Below are positions 10,981 to 24,164 of a stretch of 64,000 nucleotides of DNA, in pieces. Made by a program: the position numbers and the translations under genes. The stretch spans positions 248,001-312,000 of the forward strand of contig NW_026251419.1 of NCBI RefSeq assembly GCF_025118155.1, written 5' to 3'. The notes beneath the pieces are model-generated. The model did not search any database. It was not told the DNA's origin and worked only from the letters and a program-made list of their open reading frames with translations. The number at the start of each line of letters is the position of its first letter. The first letter of the stretch is position 1. The DNA is from Cokeromyces recurvatus. Its lineage: Eukaryota; Mucoromycota; Mucoromycetes; Mucorales; Mucoraceae.

Positions 10981-12613
10981 TTAACCTTGCTTACAGCGTT
11001 CCTGCGCTCGTTTTACTTCAATTTTCCAATCAACAGAATATAAATACACTATTTCAGATAGAGCGACCAAGAAGAGAGCAATAGATAAGCCTATCCAAAG
11101 ACCGATCAATTGCCAACCCCATTTAAAGGTTGCAAGGAAACCAAAGGGTAATGCAACACCATAATAAGCAACCAAATTAATCCAAGCTGCCACATGGGTC
11201 CGTCCAAGGCCTCGTATGATACCTCCTCCAACGGATGCAATCCCATCGGCTACTTGGAAGAATGCTACAAGTGGCAAGACAGCTGCTACCTTGTCTACAA
11301 CATCTGTATTTGAACTAAAGAGTCGGCCTAACCATCGTCTAGAACCTAAATAGAAGATTGAATGGATGATCCCAGATAGAGCAGCTACTATAAGAGCTGT
11401 GAAAGAGGAACGACTCGCATTATCCCCTCTCTGAGCTCCCAACTGGTTCCCTACCCGATTTGTGGTTGCAACTGAGATACCCATAGAGACTGCATACGTG
11501 GTGGAGCTAATGGTTAATAAAACACTCTGAGCAGCTAAATCAATCGAACCCAAATAACTCGCGGCTAATGATGAAATCTCAAACGCAGTCCATTCTGCAC
11601 AAATGATGATGATACCATGAAGGGCAAGTTTCAGAAATGGGAGCCAGCCAGAAAGACAAGCTCGAGTCCAACCACCCCAACCTTCACTTCCTTGAACATA
11701 TTGAATATAGATCAAAAGGAAGATAAACATGAGCCAATAACTAAAGGAGGTCGCTAATGGAGCACCTAAAAACCCCCATAGAGAGACAAACCAGATATTG
11801 AGGATAAAATTAAGAGGTGCAGCAATCATCATGGCAAAAGTAGAAGCATGCATAATGCCTTGTGCTTGAAGATATCGTTTTGTAGCCTCAAATGCCATAT
11901 AAGCAGGTGCCCCTGGTAATAAATAACGTAAAAACAAGCCTAATTGTAAATTGGAATAATGATAAATACAATCTATCTGTATATACATATTTTGAATATG
12001 GTGTTATCATTCACCTGCATAATGTGCTAATTGTGGGTCTTGTTGAAAGTATAACATGATAGAGGCTGCTCTCCACCAAACACAGGCAATGGGAATATAA
12101 ACGAGACTCAAAATTAAATAGGCTCTTTGTAAATAAATGCCAATCATGGTTTTATCTGGAGAAGCTGTCCCATGCTTGACTACATAAAGTATCCAGTGCA
12201 GTTGTTATACCATACGCTACACTCCAAGCTGATACATTCACAAACATAGAAGCCAAAGCTGCAGCACCTAATTCAACGGGACCCTAATCATCATCAAACG
12301 CATATACAATATCAGTTTAATAATAAAGACTTTACAAAAAAAAAATAATAAATATAAACGTTACAAGATGTCCAAGAGTAAAAATACTTGTTAATTGAAA
12401 TGAATTTTGTAATAAATAAGTTCCGACAATAGGTAAGCTATTAAGAAAAAGCCATTTAAATTCTTTTCTTGTTGTTAAATGACGTTGCTTATTGTTTGTA
12501 TTAGTTTGTATTAATAAAGGTGTAGATTCTGATATTGTTAAAGAAACAGAAGAACTACTACTTGTATTATTATCCGATAGTTCTTGCTGTTGGTATATTC
12601 GTTTCATTGTCAT
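10981..12613 (-). CDS. MATE family multidrug/toxic compound extrusion transporter
   Basis: Proton- or sodium-coupled antiporter with two six-helix bundles, close to fungal Erc1-type MATE proteins. The N-terminal exon (12613-12362) is Ser-rich, then RKEFKWLFLNSLPIVGTYLLQNSFQLTSIFTLGHL. The second exon gives GPVELGAAALASMFVNVSAW and TTALDTLCSQAW. The long exon (about 11950-10981) carries GLFLRYLLPGAPAYMAFEATKRYLQAQG, GISVATTNRVGNQLGAQRG and DGIASVGGGIIRGLGRT, all MATE signatures. The intron at about 12016-11950 splices in phase (HYAG-LFLR). Near 12169-12171 a GGG on the sense strand should be GG: as written the frame turns to stop after QAWDSFSR, whereas one base less restores SPDKTMIGIYLQRA. 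Either a consensus error or a frameshifted allele. Total length is about 500 aa if repaired, normal for the family. Confidence 0.87.
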
Positions 12614-12675
12614 TTAGATCATATATGTGAGTAGTAGTTAGTATATAAATTGATAAGAGTGAAAAAAAAAGAAAG

Positions 12676-12707
<32 letters not shown>

Positions 12708-12811
12708 AAAAAAAATGCATATGAAGTGACACAAAAAAAGTAGCAGTAGTAGCAGTAGTAGTGGTGGTAGTGGTAGTAGCAGTAATAATAGTAGTAGTAA
12801 TAATAGTGTTA
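12676..12811. repeat. A30 tract and interrupted AGT triplet repeat
   Basis: Just upstream of the MATE start there is an A30 run (12676-12705) followed by a region of imperfect AGT/GGT/AAT triplets (about 12741-12811). Both lie in the presumed promoter or leader of the minus-strand MATE gene and create spurious Phe- or Thr-rich open frames. Confidence 0.75.
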
Positions 12812-12972
12812 TTATGTAATAACATGTAAAAATGAAACAACTATAAAACAACTAGACATATTAAAAGGAAAATAGATGAAGAAGTCACTTTCATTTTTTT
12901 TTTTTTTTTTTTTGATAGATAATAAAGATATGTAAATACAACCGATAATAACATTAATAAGGAAATAATTGA

Positions 12973-13087
12973 TTTAAAGCTTATTTTATCTTTTTTACTT
13001 TGTCTATATTACACATCTTCTTTAAGCTTTATGTCCCTTTTACTTTGTTTATATTACATATCTTCTTTAAGCTTTATTACCTTTTGG
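12973..13087. repeat. 45-bp tandem duplication upstream of the PMP3-like gene
   Basis: Roughly 2.3 copies of a 45-bp unit. The segment TTTACTTTGTCTATATTACA followed by CATCTTCTTTAAGCTTTAT recurs 45 bp later with two substitutions in the aligned core, and a third partial AAGCTTTAT closes the array. It ends about 90 bp before the PMP3-like ATG. Confidence 0.75.
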
Positions 13088-13176
13088 TTATGAAGAATGA
13101 TGAGTTTAAAATAAAATAAAATAAATAAATATTTACTGCCACCTTTTCCTCTTTCTTCTCTTTCTCATTCTTTATC

Positions 13177-13554
13177 ATGTTTGCAGATTGTTTATATATT
13201 TTAACTATTTTATTTCACCAATTGGTGTCTTTTTAATGTATGGATGTGGCGCAGACTTGTGTATTAACATGTAAGTTTACATTATAACAAAAATAGACAT
13301 GTGTTGTATATGCATCTCATTATGTAATAGTTGTTAACCTGTCTTGGTTATATTCCTGGTATGTAATTGGCTTTTACTATCATCTTTATTTATAGTATTA
13401 TTCATCATTATTCTACTTAGGTCATATTCATGCTTTCTATCTCATGTTAACACGTCCTTCAACTAGAAGAAATCAACCCATTTATATCCAATCTCAAAAC
13501 TATTCTACTTTACCACCTCAGCAAGGACCCTACATGCCACCACCTCCTCAATAA
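13177..13554 (+). CDS. PMP3/SNA4-type proteolipid membrane protein
   Basis: Small two-span membrane proteolipid of the PMP3 (UPF0057) family; with its extended Pro/Gln tail it resembles vacuolar SNA4-type members more than the 55-aa plasma-membrane Pmp3. The core reads SPIGVFLMYGCGADLCIN, then LLTCLGYIPGHIHAFYLML. The tail reads TRPSTRRNQPIYIQSQ to PYMPPPPQ and stops at 13554. Introns 13271-13330 and one starting at 13359 are clear. The N-terminus is unresolved: ATG 13177 gives MFADCLYILTILF in one frame and the conserved SPIGVF in another, so one T seems missing near 13203-13212. Alternatively 13141-13184 is the pyrimidine-rich end of an intron (TTTGCAG) with an upstream exon not found. One base also appears to be lacking at the first splice junction. 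Confidence 0.68.
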
Positions 13555-13844
13555 ACTTTTTATTAACGAGCTAATATAAGTGTATATGCATGTGTACGTG
13601 TACGTGTAAGTGTACGTGTACGTGTGTATTATATAAAAAGTGTTTATGGTACAATAAACTATCAAATAAAATAAGAATATAGTTTACAATAATAGCCTCC
13701 CCCTTTTTTTTTTTTTTTTTTGTCTACATTAAATGACATTGGATGGTTAATTATACTCATGTCGTAACAATGAGTTGAATTCAATTAAGCAAATGTGTTA
13801 CAATTAATGTGATTATACAATCAATCGTATGTGTAACGTTAAAA

Positions 13845-13875
<31 letters not shown>

Positions 13876-14125
13876 GTCTGTATTTTAACTTTTATTTTTG
13901 ACAAATTAAAATCAAAACCTTAAAAGTTACGTACTATTAACTCAACTTTTTTTTTTTCTTTTATTTCTAATTTTATTTTCATTTATTTATTTATTTATCT
14001 ATTTTATTTTATTTTTTTTTATAAATATATAAAAAAAAAGAAAAGGTAAAATATTTAAACATTAAAAGTATAAATTTCATTCATTTAACATTGGGAAAAA
14101 AAATGTTCATTTTATAGTCATTCAA
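13555..14125. promoter_or_regulatory. Intergenic spacer upstream of pyruvate carboxylase
   Basis: AT-rich spacer between two plus-strand genes. It contains a GTACGT-type alternating repeat (about 13586-13628), a T28 run (13848-13875) and other T and A runs. It should include the terminator of the PMP3-like gene and the pyruvate carboxylase promoter; no specific element was recognised. Confidence 0.4.
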
Positions 14126-17100
14126 ATGTCACAATCATTGAGCTTGCAGGTGCCTGCACGTGAACATTCTGTTGAAACAATTCGCAGAAATAGTGAAGTT
14201 ATGGGAAACCTTCGTAAACTAATGGTTGCCAATCGCGGTGTAAATATTCACAAAAAAAAAAAAAGAAGGAATTATAAAAGTAAATACAATAACAAAACTA
14301 AAGTAAAGTTATAAGTTTGGTATTAGGAAATCGCTATTCGTTGTTTTAGAACAGCCCATGAATTATCTATGAGAACAGTAGCCATCTTTTTATGAAGATA
14401 GATTATCTATGCATCGCTATAAAGTATGTATATATAAAAATGACTCAGAAATAATCATACACCCTAGAGAGGAGAAAGAAATTAATTTTTTTTTTTTTTT
14501 TTTTTTTTTTGTTAGGCCGATGAATCATATCAAATTGGTCAAGTAGGTCAATATTCTCCTGTAGGAGCTTATTTGGCTCAAGATGAAATTGTTCGTATTG
14601 CAAAAGAACGTGGTGTATCCATGATTCATCCAGGTTATGGCTTTTTGTCTGAAAATGCTGAATTTGCTCGTAAAGTCGAGGCTGCTGGTATTACTTTTAT
14701 TGGTCCTTCTCCTGATGTCATTGATAGCTTGGGTGATAAGACAAAAGCTAGAACTATAGGTAATATATATATATAAATATATATGTATATACATACATAT
14801 TTAAATACATGCATATACACACAAACATGTATATGTGAATAGCAACTTATAAATTGTCTATTTTATTTCATTTCATTTTATTTTTAAGCTATCGAATGTG
14901 GTGTTCCCGTCGTACCTGGTACACCCGGTCCTGTCAGTACCTATGAAGAAGCGAAACAATTTATTGATGATTATGGTTTTCCTATTATTATTAAAGCCGC
15001 TATGGGTGGTGGTGGTCGTGGTATGCGTGTTGTTCGTGACCCTTCTACCTTTGAGGAAGCCTTCAATCGTGCTAAATCAGAAGCACTCTCTGCTTTTGGC
15101 GATGGTACTGTCTTTATCGAACGCTTCTTGGATAAACCACGTCATATCGAAGTTCAATTATTAGCTGATCGTGCTGGTAATGTCGTTCATCTCTTTGAAC
15201 GTGATTGCTCTGTTCAACGTCGTCATCAAAAGGTAGTAGAGATCGCTCCTGCTAAAAATTTGGATCCCAAGGTTCGTGAAGCGATCTTGAATGATGCCAT
15301 CAAGATCGCTAAGGCCGTCAAGTATAAGAATGCGGGTACTGCTGAATTCTTGGTTGATAACCAGAATCGACACTATTTTATTGAAATTAATCCTCGTATT
15401 CAAGTTGAGCATACGATCACTGAAGAGATTACGGGTATCGATATTGTCGCTGCTCAGATTCAAATTGCTGCAGGTGCTCTTCTCCCTCAATTAGGTCTCA
15501 CTCAACAACGTATCCGTCAACGTGGATACGCGATTCAATGTCGTGTGACTACTGAAGATCCTGAAAAGGGCTTCCAACCGGATACCGGTAAAATTGAAGT
15601 CTATCGTTCATCGGGTGGTAATGGTGTTCGTCTCGATGGCGGTGCTGGCTTTGCAGGTGCTGTCATCACTCCTCATTATGATTCACTTTTAGTGAAGGTA
15701 ACCTGTACTGGTTCTACATTTGAAGTAGCTCGTCGAAAGATCGTTAGAGCACTTGTTGAATTCCGTATTCGTGGTGTCAAGACCAATATTCCTTTCCTAC
15801 AACGTTTAGTCACTTATCCAACCTTTATCACAGGTACCTGTTGGACTACCTTCATTGATGATACACCTGATCTCTTTGAATTGGTTCAATATCAAAATCG
15901 TGCTCAACGTATGTTGGGTTATTTGGGTGACGTGGTCGTGAATGGTTCACAGATTAAGGGTCAAGTAGGTGAACCCACCTATAAGCAAGAAATTGAAGTA
16001 CCCGGCCTGTTGGATGACATGGGCAATAAAATAGACGTATCCCGTACCCTCCCCTCTAACGGTTGGCGTCAAGTTTTATTAGAAAAGGGTCCTGAAGGCT
16101 TTGCAAAGGCAATTCGAGAACATCCTGGTACTTTAATCATGGATACCACCTGGCGTGATGCTCATCAAAGTCTCTTGGCCACTCGTGTTCGTACTCTGGA
16201 TTTATTACGTGTCGCTCCTACTACAGCACATGCCCTTGCTAATGCATTCGCTCTTGAATGTTGGGGTGGTGCTACCTTTGATGTCTCGATGCGATTCTTA
16301 CATGAGGACCCCTGGGATCGTTTAATGAAATTACGTAAAGCTGTACCTAATATCCCTTTCCAAATGCTCTTGAGAGGTGCGAATGCGGTCGGCTATACCT
16401 CTTATCCAGACAATGTCATTTATGAATTCTGTGATAAGGCGGTGAAAGCCGGTATGGATATCTTTAGAGTCTTTGATTCACTCAACTATGTCGAAATATG
16501 AAATTAGGTATTGATGCAGTTAAGAAAGCAGGTGGTGTCGTAGAGGCTACCCTTTGTTATACCGGTGATGTCTCTAACCCTAACAAGAGAAAGTACACAC
16601 TTGACTATTATTTGGACTTGGCTCAACAATTAGTGAATGAAGGAATTCATATCTTGGGTATTAAGGATATGGCTGGTCTTTTGAAACCCAAGGCAGCCAA
16701 GATGTTGATAGAGGCTCTACGTGAGAGATTCCCTGATTTGCCCATTCATGTTCATACACATGATACCGCTGGTACGGGTGTTGCCTCTATGATAGCTGCA
16801 AGCCTTGCTGGTGCAGATATCGTAGACGCTGCAATTGATTCCATGTCCGGTATGACCTCACAACCTGCTATGGGTGCGATTGTAGCTGCCCTTGAACAAT
16901 CTGATTTACATACGGGTATTGACCTTACTCATATACATGCCCTTAATACCTATTGGGAGCAAGCGCGTCTTCTTTACTCTTGCTTTGAGGCGAATGTCAA
17001 ATCAGCTGACTCTGGTGTCTATGATCACGAAATGCCAGGTGGTCAATATACGAATCTCATGTTCCAATCACAACAACTAGGCTTAGGTTCTCAATGGGTT

Positions 17101-18058
17101 CAAATCAAGAAGGCATACGCTGAAGCCAATAAATTATGTGGTGATCTCGTCAAGGTCACACCTTCCTCCAAGGTCGTAGGTGATTTAGCTCAATTTATGG
17201 TATCTAATGGATTAAGCGGTCAAGACGTTGAAGAACGTGCTGCCACCTTATCCTTCCCTACCTCTGTTGTTGAATTCTTCCAAGGTTATTTAGGTCAACC
17301 CTATGGTGGTTTCCCCGAGCCCTTACGTTCCAATATCATCAAGGGTTTACCTCGTCTAGATGGACGTCCTGGTGCCTCCCTTGAACCTCTTGATTTAGGA
17401 AAACTAAAAGAAGAACTGACAAAGAAATATGGATCCTCCATTCGAGATTATGATGTCATCTCTGCTGCTCTCTATCCTCAAGTCTTTGCTGATTACCGTG
17501 ATACAGTGAGCCAATATGGTGATCTCTCAGTTGTCCCCACACGTTACTTTTTATCAAAACCTGAAATTGGTGAAGAATTCCATGTAGAGATTGAAGAAGG
17601 CAAGACCTTGATTATCAAGTTATTAGCCGTAGGTCCTCTTAACAATAATGGTAAACGTGATGTTTACTTTGAACTGAATGGTGAAGCTCGTGTAGTTGGT
17701 ATTGCTGATAGAAATGCAGGCAAGTATTAAACAAATACACATTTATATGTATTAGTATATTCGTATATGCATATTTATTTTATTATTTGAATTTTTAGCT
17801 GTGGAGGTTGTCACACGAGAAAAAGCAAATCCTAGTAACCTGGTGATGTGGCTGCCCCATGTCAGGTGTTGTGATTGAAGTAAAAGTCAAGGCAGGACAA
17901 ATGTCAAGGCAGGAGATCAAATTGCTGTGTTGAGTGCCATGAAGATGGAAACCGTTGTCACTGCACCTATTCCTGGTAGAGTTGATCGTGTTGTAGCTCA
18001 ATCAGGAGATTCATTGAGTTCAGGAGATTTAGTCATTCAAATTGTAAATGAGAATTAA
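14126..18058 (+). CDS. Pyruvate carboxylase
   Basis: Biotin enzyme that carboxylates pyruvate to oxaloacetate, the main anaplerotic step. Exon 1 (14126-14239) ends at LMVANRG; introns 14240-14326, 14424-14515, 14760-14888 and one near 17729-17798 are visible. The biotin carboxylase domain shows [15 protein letters not shown], the Gly-rich loop [36 protein letters not shown] and [18 protein letters not shown]. The carboxyltransferase domain has [17 protein letters not shown] and [18 protein letters not shown]. The biotin site is SAMKMETVV near the C-terminus. Length is about 1,170 aa, normal. Frame breaks: about 2 nt short near 14386-14391 (before [11 protein letters not shown]), 1 nt short at about 16496 (SLNYVE to MKLGIDAV), and three single-base losses at about 17840, 17858 and 17900 that together restore the frame. 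No clear mitochondrial presequence, as in fungal cytosolic enzymes. Confidence 0.95.
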
Positions 18059-18517
18059 AGCTGATGATGATGATAATAATAATACATATTTAGAATATAA
18101 ATGAATAAAGGATGATTTATTATGAAACACATTATTACTTGTATGCTAAACCTGCTACTCATTTTTATTATGATAGACTATACATTTAAACTTGATTTTA
18201 TTCATATCCAGTAGATGTGTGTGTCATAGGAAAGAATGTCAAAATAAGCACATATTAAAACAAGATTAAGCGCATGAAATAAAGAGAAAAACTATAGATG
18301 TCCATGATTCGTCGATAATAACAAGTATTTAAATTTCATTAGTTAATAGGAAACTTTAAAGTAAAACTTTAGTCAAAAAAAGCCATTTTTTTTATCATAG
18401 ATTGATACACGCATGCATACATGCATGCATGCATGTTTCTCTTCTTTTTCTTCTTCTCTTTTTTATTGTAGTTAAATCCACATAATCATAATAATGTCTC
18501 TCTCTCTCTCTCTCTGT

Positions 18518-18559
<42 letters not shown>

Positions 18560-18737
18560 CATCATAAAGATTTTTTTCATTTCATTACAATAGAAAAAAT
18601 CTGAATTTTACTGAGTTTAAATTAAAAACAACAGTAATAATGATAATAAAATTGCATTTTCTTCTTTATTTATTTATTTTTTTTTTTCTTTTTCTTTTCA
18701 TTTTCATTAGTGTCCTCACAACCATTAATTATTATTA
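18059..18737. other. Intergenic spacer with simple repeats
   Basis: Contains the 3' end region of pyruvate carboxylase and the promoter of the ArfGAP gene. Visible: a CATG tetranucleotide repeat (about 18411-18435), a CT repeat (about 18498-18528) running into a T31 homopolymer (18529-18559), and no coding signal. Confidence 0.5.
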
Positions 18738-21594
18738 ATGAACGAACCTATGACGGAAAGTATAGTTTCGTCCTCTGTCGATCTAGAAAAATCATCTAGT
18801 AGAAAAAGTAATGACCATCAACATTCACCCTTTCGATGCTCTCTTGAAGTCGATCTTGAAGATGGACCCCTCTTTAGAGCTACGTTAAAAGAGTATGAAG
18901 GGAAAACAAGTACACTAAGACATCAACTTAAACAAATTTTAAAAGCTGCAACAGCCTCCTTTGATGCCAAGTGTCTTGTACTGGAAGAGGATAAAAGATT
19001 TATGGAAACCTTAAGGGAGGCCTCCTTTTCAGAACCACTCTTTACACATTACTTGGACCATATCTGGGATAAACTGAATGAACAACAAGAGAGACTTACG
19101 TTTTGTATGCAAAATTTGTTAATATCTCCTCTACAAAAATTATATGATTTTGATATCAAGACAGCTGAAGCTAAACGACGTCAATTTGAGGATGTTAGTA
19201 AAGAATATTATTCAAATTTATCAAAGTATTTAAGTATAAAGACAACTTCTTCTAATTCAGGTACAAATTAGTTAGTTTTGTATACAAATATAAAAAAAAA
19301 AAAAAAAAAAAAAAAAGAAAAAATTAATATATGCATTCATGACATGCTTATAAGCATATAAGTTATAGAGAAAAGAAAGTTAAAAGCCGAATCTGAATTT
19401 ATGCTTAAAAAGAGACATTTCGATATCGTTCGTTTTGAATATTATTCATTTCTACAGGACCTTCATGGTGGTAAAAAGGAACAAGAGATCCTTTATCATT
19501 TACTTAACCATTATGAAAAACAATATGCTTATTTCATTCTGTCACAAAGATTTTAGAACCTTACAAATTCGGTCTTGAAGAAATTGCTAATAAAGTAGTT
19601 GAAGCATCTAAAGAACAAAAAGTCGTATCTCAGGAACGTGATGAAAAGAGAAAGATATTGATTTCAAAATACATATCCTCACCTACAATTACTGAAAATA
19701 CGTCAGTAACCTTGAATAAGACTTTAGAAAGGAAAAACTCTTTTCATGGTCGTCATAGTATATCAACTGATATAGCCTTATCACCACCACCACCACCTCC
19801 TTTACTAAATGAGAATGATATATCACCTCTCGAAGGTCTTGATGCTAACAAGAGTCGAACTTCTAAATTTAAAGGGATCCGTGATATGGAACAACAAAAT
19901 CATCGTTTAGCTGCTACAATGGGACATAAAAAGGAAGGTTTCTTATTCGCACCATCAAAGCCATCTAGAAACATGAATTCATTTGATGTATCTTCGAATA
20001 TTCATTGGCACAAGTAAGTTTTATACATCTAATCTAATTTACTTTTTACTTTTACTCTTACTCTTTTATACTTGTGATTCTTTCTTTCTGAAAGGTATTG
20101 GTGTGTAGTAAGCGGTGGTCAACTTCATGAATATGTCAATTGGAAAAAACAACTTGAACAGCATATTGGAACCCATCAATTTACGCTTTGCTACAATTAG
20201 GGAAGCCAGAGATGCTGAACGTCGTTTCTGTTTTGAGGTCATTACTCCCAAATTTCGACGTATGTATCAAGCAACATCAAATGAAGAGTTATCTGAATGG
20301 CTTGCGACTATCAATAATGCTATCATAGACTTATTAAATGGTTCAGCTAGTGCTCTAGATTTGTGTAATGAAAAAATGACAAAAAAGTCAATTTCAAGTT
20401 CATGGCTACAGTCAAGATCTTTATCAGGAGCTTTGAGTGGATTAGCGGCTGCAAAAGAAAAGTATTTGAAGAAGAAGAAGAAACGAAATATGAAAAATAA
20501 TAGCAATTATAATTATAATTATAATAAATCAACGCCAAGTTCATCACAAAATCCAACTAATCTTACTTTGGAAAAGGAGAAGGAAGAAGGGCTTAAATTA
20601 TTGAAAGAATTAAGAAAAGATGAATCAAATATGATTTGCGCTGATTGTTCAGCCAAGAGTCCTGAATGGTGTTCATTGAACCTTGGTATTCTTTTGTGTA
20701 TAGGTAAAGAAAAAAAAAGGGGGGCCATCATTTTATAGTAAATTGAAACTGTCATTATTTATTTGTATATTCATATATATATTTGTATATATACATGTTA
20801 GAATGCTCTGGTATTCATCGTAGTTTAGGTACACATATTTCTAAAGTTAGGTCCTTAATTTTAGACAGTTCCTCTTTTACCCCTGAAATTGTTCAAGTAT
20901 TAATGTCAATGGGTAATCGAAAAGCAAATGAAATATGGGAATCTGAATTACTGTCTAATGAACATATAACGTCGATGAACATAAAGAAACCTATACCCAG
21001 TGACTCAAGAGAAACTAAGCTTAAATTTATTCAAGCTAAATACATTGAACGAGCATTTGTGAAATGTAAGAACGATAGATCGATTGATTCCATGAATCTA
21101 TTATACACTGCTATCGAAAACAATGACATTCCACAAGCTATGCATGCTATTGCTCTAGGTGCTGATGTAAACAAACCATTCTTTCAAAATGATCATAATA
21201 ATCGGTCAATCATACCATTAGTTGATTTAAACAAAGAAGAAGAACGAGAAATACTTGAAATACCCTACCTGGATCGTCATGGAAATCAGATTTCAAAAAA
21301 TAACATAATAGTAACCTGTCCACTCCAATACCCACCTCTTGAACAAGCATATAAAAACAAATTTATTGTACGATATGCTTTGCATTTAGCCTTGATTTCA
21401 CGACATCATTCAATAATGGAATATTGTTCAGAATTATCAGATGAGGAAATCATCAGCAGTGATGAAAATAAATACACAATACATCAAATGAAGGATACGA
21501 CTATAGACAATCGTCTTAAGAATGAACCTCAAGAAGTTATTTCAAGTCCACCTAATAAGCATCATTCTAGATACCAAAGCTGTAGTAGCTATCA

Positions 21595-21627
<33 letters not shown>

Positions 21628-21916
21628 CGAAGGTAGTTCTCAGAGTGTTAACAGTCGCAACAGTAGTATCTATAGTCTTTCAGAAGAAGTAGCTCAACCT
21701 CGACAATTTATAATGGCTGAGTTTTTACTACAAAATGGTGCTGATGTTTCCATTGTGGATTGCTATACAGGTCATCACTTGGCTGTATTGATTGGATTAG
21801 GAGATTTAGTTGATGATGAGGCCCTTGATTATTTGAATGCAAAAAATAGCCTACGTGGTCAAGCAGCTATTCAGCGTACTCAAGTTATACCCCAGCCTAT
21901 TACCACAGGAAAATGA
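18738..21916 (+). CDS. BAR-PH-ArfGAP-ankyrin protein (ACAP/centaurin-beta type)
   Basis: GTPase-activating protein for Arf, with membrane-curvature (BAR) and phosphoinositide (PH) modules; acts in endosomal or Golgi trafficking. Exon 1 (18738-19271) and the following exon (about 19380-20010) form the BAR domain (LEDGPLFRATLKEYEGKTSTLR, FDIVRFEYYSFLQDLHGGKK). The PH domain spans about 19930-20345 (KKEGFLFAPSK, YWCVVSGGQLHEYVNWK, AERRFCFEVITP). The ArfGAP zinc finger is CADCSAKSPEWCSLNLGILLC, spliced (intron about 20703-20809) to ECSGIHRSLGTHISKVRSL. All four Cys and the Arg of GIHRSLG are present. C-terminal ankyrin repeats follow (LLYTAIENNDIPQAMHAIALGAD, FLLQNGADVSIVDCYTG), with an Asp/Ser-rich insert. 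Frame breaks: one base short near 19535 and an A-run error at 20143-20148. Confidence 0.9.
21594..21629 (+). repeat. AGT triplet repeat coding for polyserine
   Basis: In-frame run of AGT/TAG-phase triplets within the last exon of the ArfGAP gene, encoding about twelve consecutive serines between two ankyrin repeats; likely length-variable. Confidence 0.8.
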
Positions 21917-23528
21917 TAGTAATTATGATAGACAAGAAGTATAATCTTGTTTTAATGCGTATAAAATAATATATCGAATAATACAATACCAATGTTTAAT
22001 ACATATAATAGTTACATTTTAGTCATTTTATTTTTGTTAGTGAGTTTTTAGTTATTTTTTTTTTTGTTTCACAGTCATATTGATACAAGTAATAATAAGT
22101 CTTTATTAGAGTTATAAAAGATATAGATCGCAGCATTTATTTTGTCATTTACGAAAAAAAAAAAAAAAAGGAAATTTCATCATTACCACCTCACTATTCT
22201 GCTAAAGAATATCATAGCTTTAATAAAAATTATACAACACATCTTCAAAATACAAATATGTATAATTCTCTACTACTAGTAAACATAGCACAAAAGAATA
22301 TATGCATCTGGTTTATCACACTCTTACAATTCAAGCTTATCTAGAATTTATTCTGTTAGTATTTTAATAAAAAGTGTCGTCACTAGTACCGGTGGATTAC
22401 TACTATTAATAACAACAACAATCAATACTTATTGTCATTAAAAAATGTTGTCAATTTTTATTTTTATTTTAATATAAATATCTTAAAATAATGAGTGTGC
22501 TTTTTTATTATAAAATGTTTGATAAACAAGTCTCAAAAAACCAATTTATACAGTCAAACTATGACAACTACTTTATCAAGATTTCCGCAAACAAGAGAAT
22601 AGACGATGGAAACAGTTTTCTGATGTTGACATTCGACAGGTGGATCTTTCTTCTCTATGAGGAGGGAGAATAGCGGTGCTCTTCATCATGCTTTAAGGTC
22701 TGTCTGTGTAAACTTTTTGTCCATCAAAGCTTGATCTTTTTCTTTCTAACGAAATAAAGATATTAATTATATGTATAAATATGTTTTGTATATCCTGTAA
22801 GAAGAGAATAGAAGGTGTTACTTTGAATTCACTTGTGTAGGATAATACTTGTATGTTGTAAAATAAAACCTCTATTTATTTAGCTATATAAAGGATAATC
22901 ATTTCGACTTTGTATTATCAAGGAAACATAATTACATTATCATAGAAACTGAATTCTTAGTCATCAACTACTAGTATTTGCTGTTATTTCAAAAGTTAAC
23001 AAGATTCCATTATCTCTTTATTCTGTTAACATAAAGCAAATTGTTTAGTGATTCTCTGAAGCGTACTCGTCTTTGTACGCTTATTCTATTCTTACACTAA
23101 TATTCAAACTAGCCTAACAAAGCAGTGTAGATGTTGACTAATTATTTCTGTTCTTTCCCTTAACAATCATGACTCCAATATATACCTATTTATGTTATTA
23201 GGGTCTATACATGCTCTTTTGCATGTATATACGATGTTGTTAAACATGTAGAAACTATTAACAAATACTTTATAATAGACATAACTAGCAACATTATAAT
23301 TATCATGTGACAAATGATAAAATATATTAAGACGTGTTTTTATAAATAATTTAACTACTAGTCTTGTTCTCCTTTTTATTTTTATTTTTATTTTATTTTT
23401 ATTTTATCTTATTTATTTTTTATCTTATTTATTTTTTTTTTATTCATTCTTGCAGGTTCATATAAAAATCACTGCTTAAAGGAATCAACCTATTTACATA
23501 TCTACATTGTTGAAATATATATTCAAAC
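21917..23528. other. 1.6 kb intergenic region, no gene seen
   Basis: AT-rich DNA between two plus-strand genes. The longest open frame (22491-22673) has no coding character and no domain. The last 100 bp before the next ATG are strongly T-rich with TTTTATTTTTATTT-type repeats (about 23371-23440). Nothing else recognised. Confidence 0.5.
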
Positions 23529-24131
23529 ATGAATAACAATGAGTTAATTGGTAAAGAAAATAAAAAAAAAAAAAAAATAAAACATAACTGTATAATATAA
23601 TTAATCTTATTTTAGATCTTACAAATACTGAAGAGAATGTGAAACAATTTTCTACAAACTATCTTTTACGTGATCAAATCCATAATCCTTTTTTTAATAT
23701 GAATGATACCAATCACTTTTTAAAGAACAATTTAACAGGTAAAAATGGACTAATAAATAGACAAGATATATAATAAAAATATACACACATCATAACAAAC
23801 TTCAGAATTAACATACATAACTTTGAAATAGATGGCAATACAAACGTAATCATCAGCCATGATACCTTTGATCAACCAACAACTACATCTAATATTGTAG
23901 AAGCTACATCTAAAGAACACATTCATAATACTGTAGAAAATCCTAAACCAGCTACTATGGAATCTTTAAATTCCCTCTAAACGTGAACAATCTTCAGATG
24001 ATGATCTTGGACCTAATAACGAGAACGGCGTGGTGAAGATTTAACCTCTAGTGGCATGGATATCCAAATTACTAACAATGAAATACCTCCTAGTTATGGT
24101 CGTGGTCGTGGCCGTGGTCGTGGTCGTGGCT

Positions 24132-24164
<33 letters not shown>

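Noticed and set aside
14126..14314. Separate small Lys-rich gene
   Set aside because: It is exon 1 of pyruvate carboxylase read on into its first intron.
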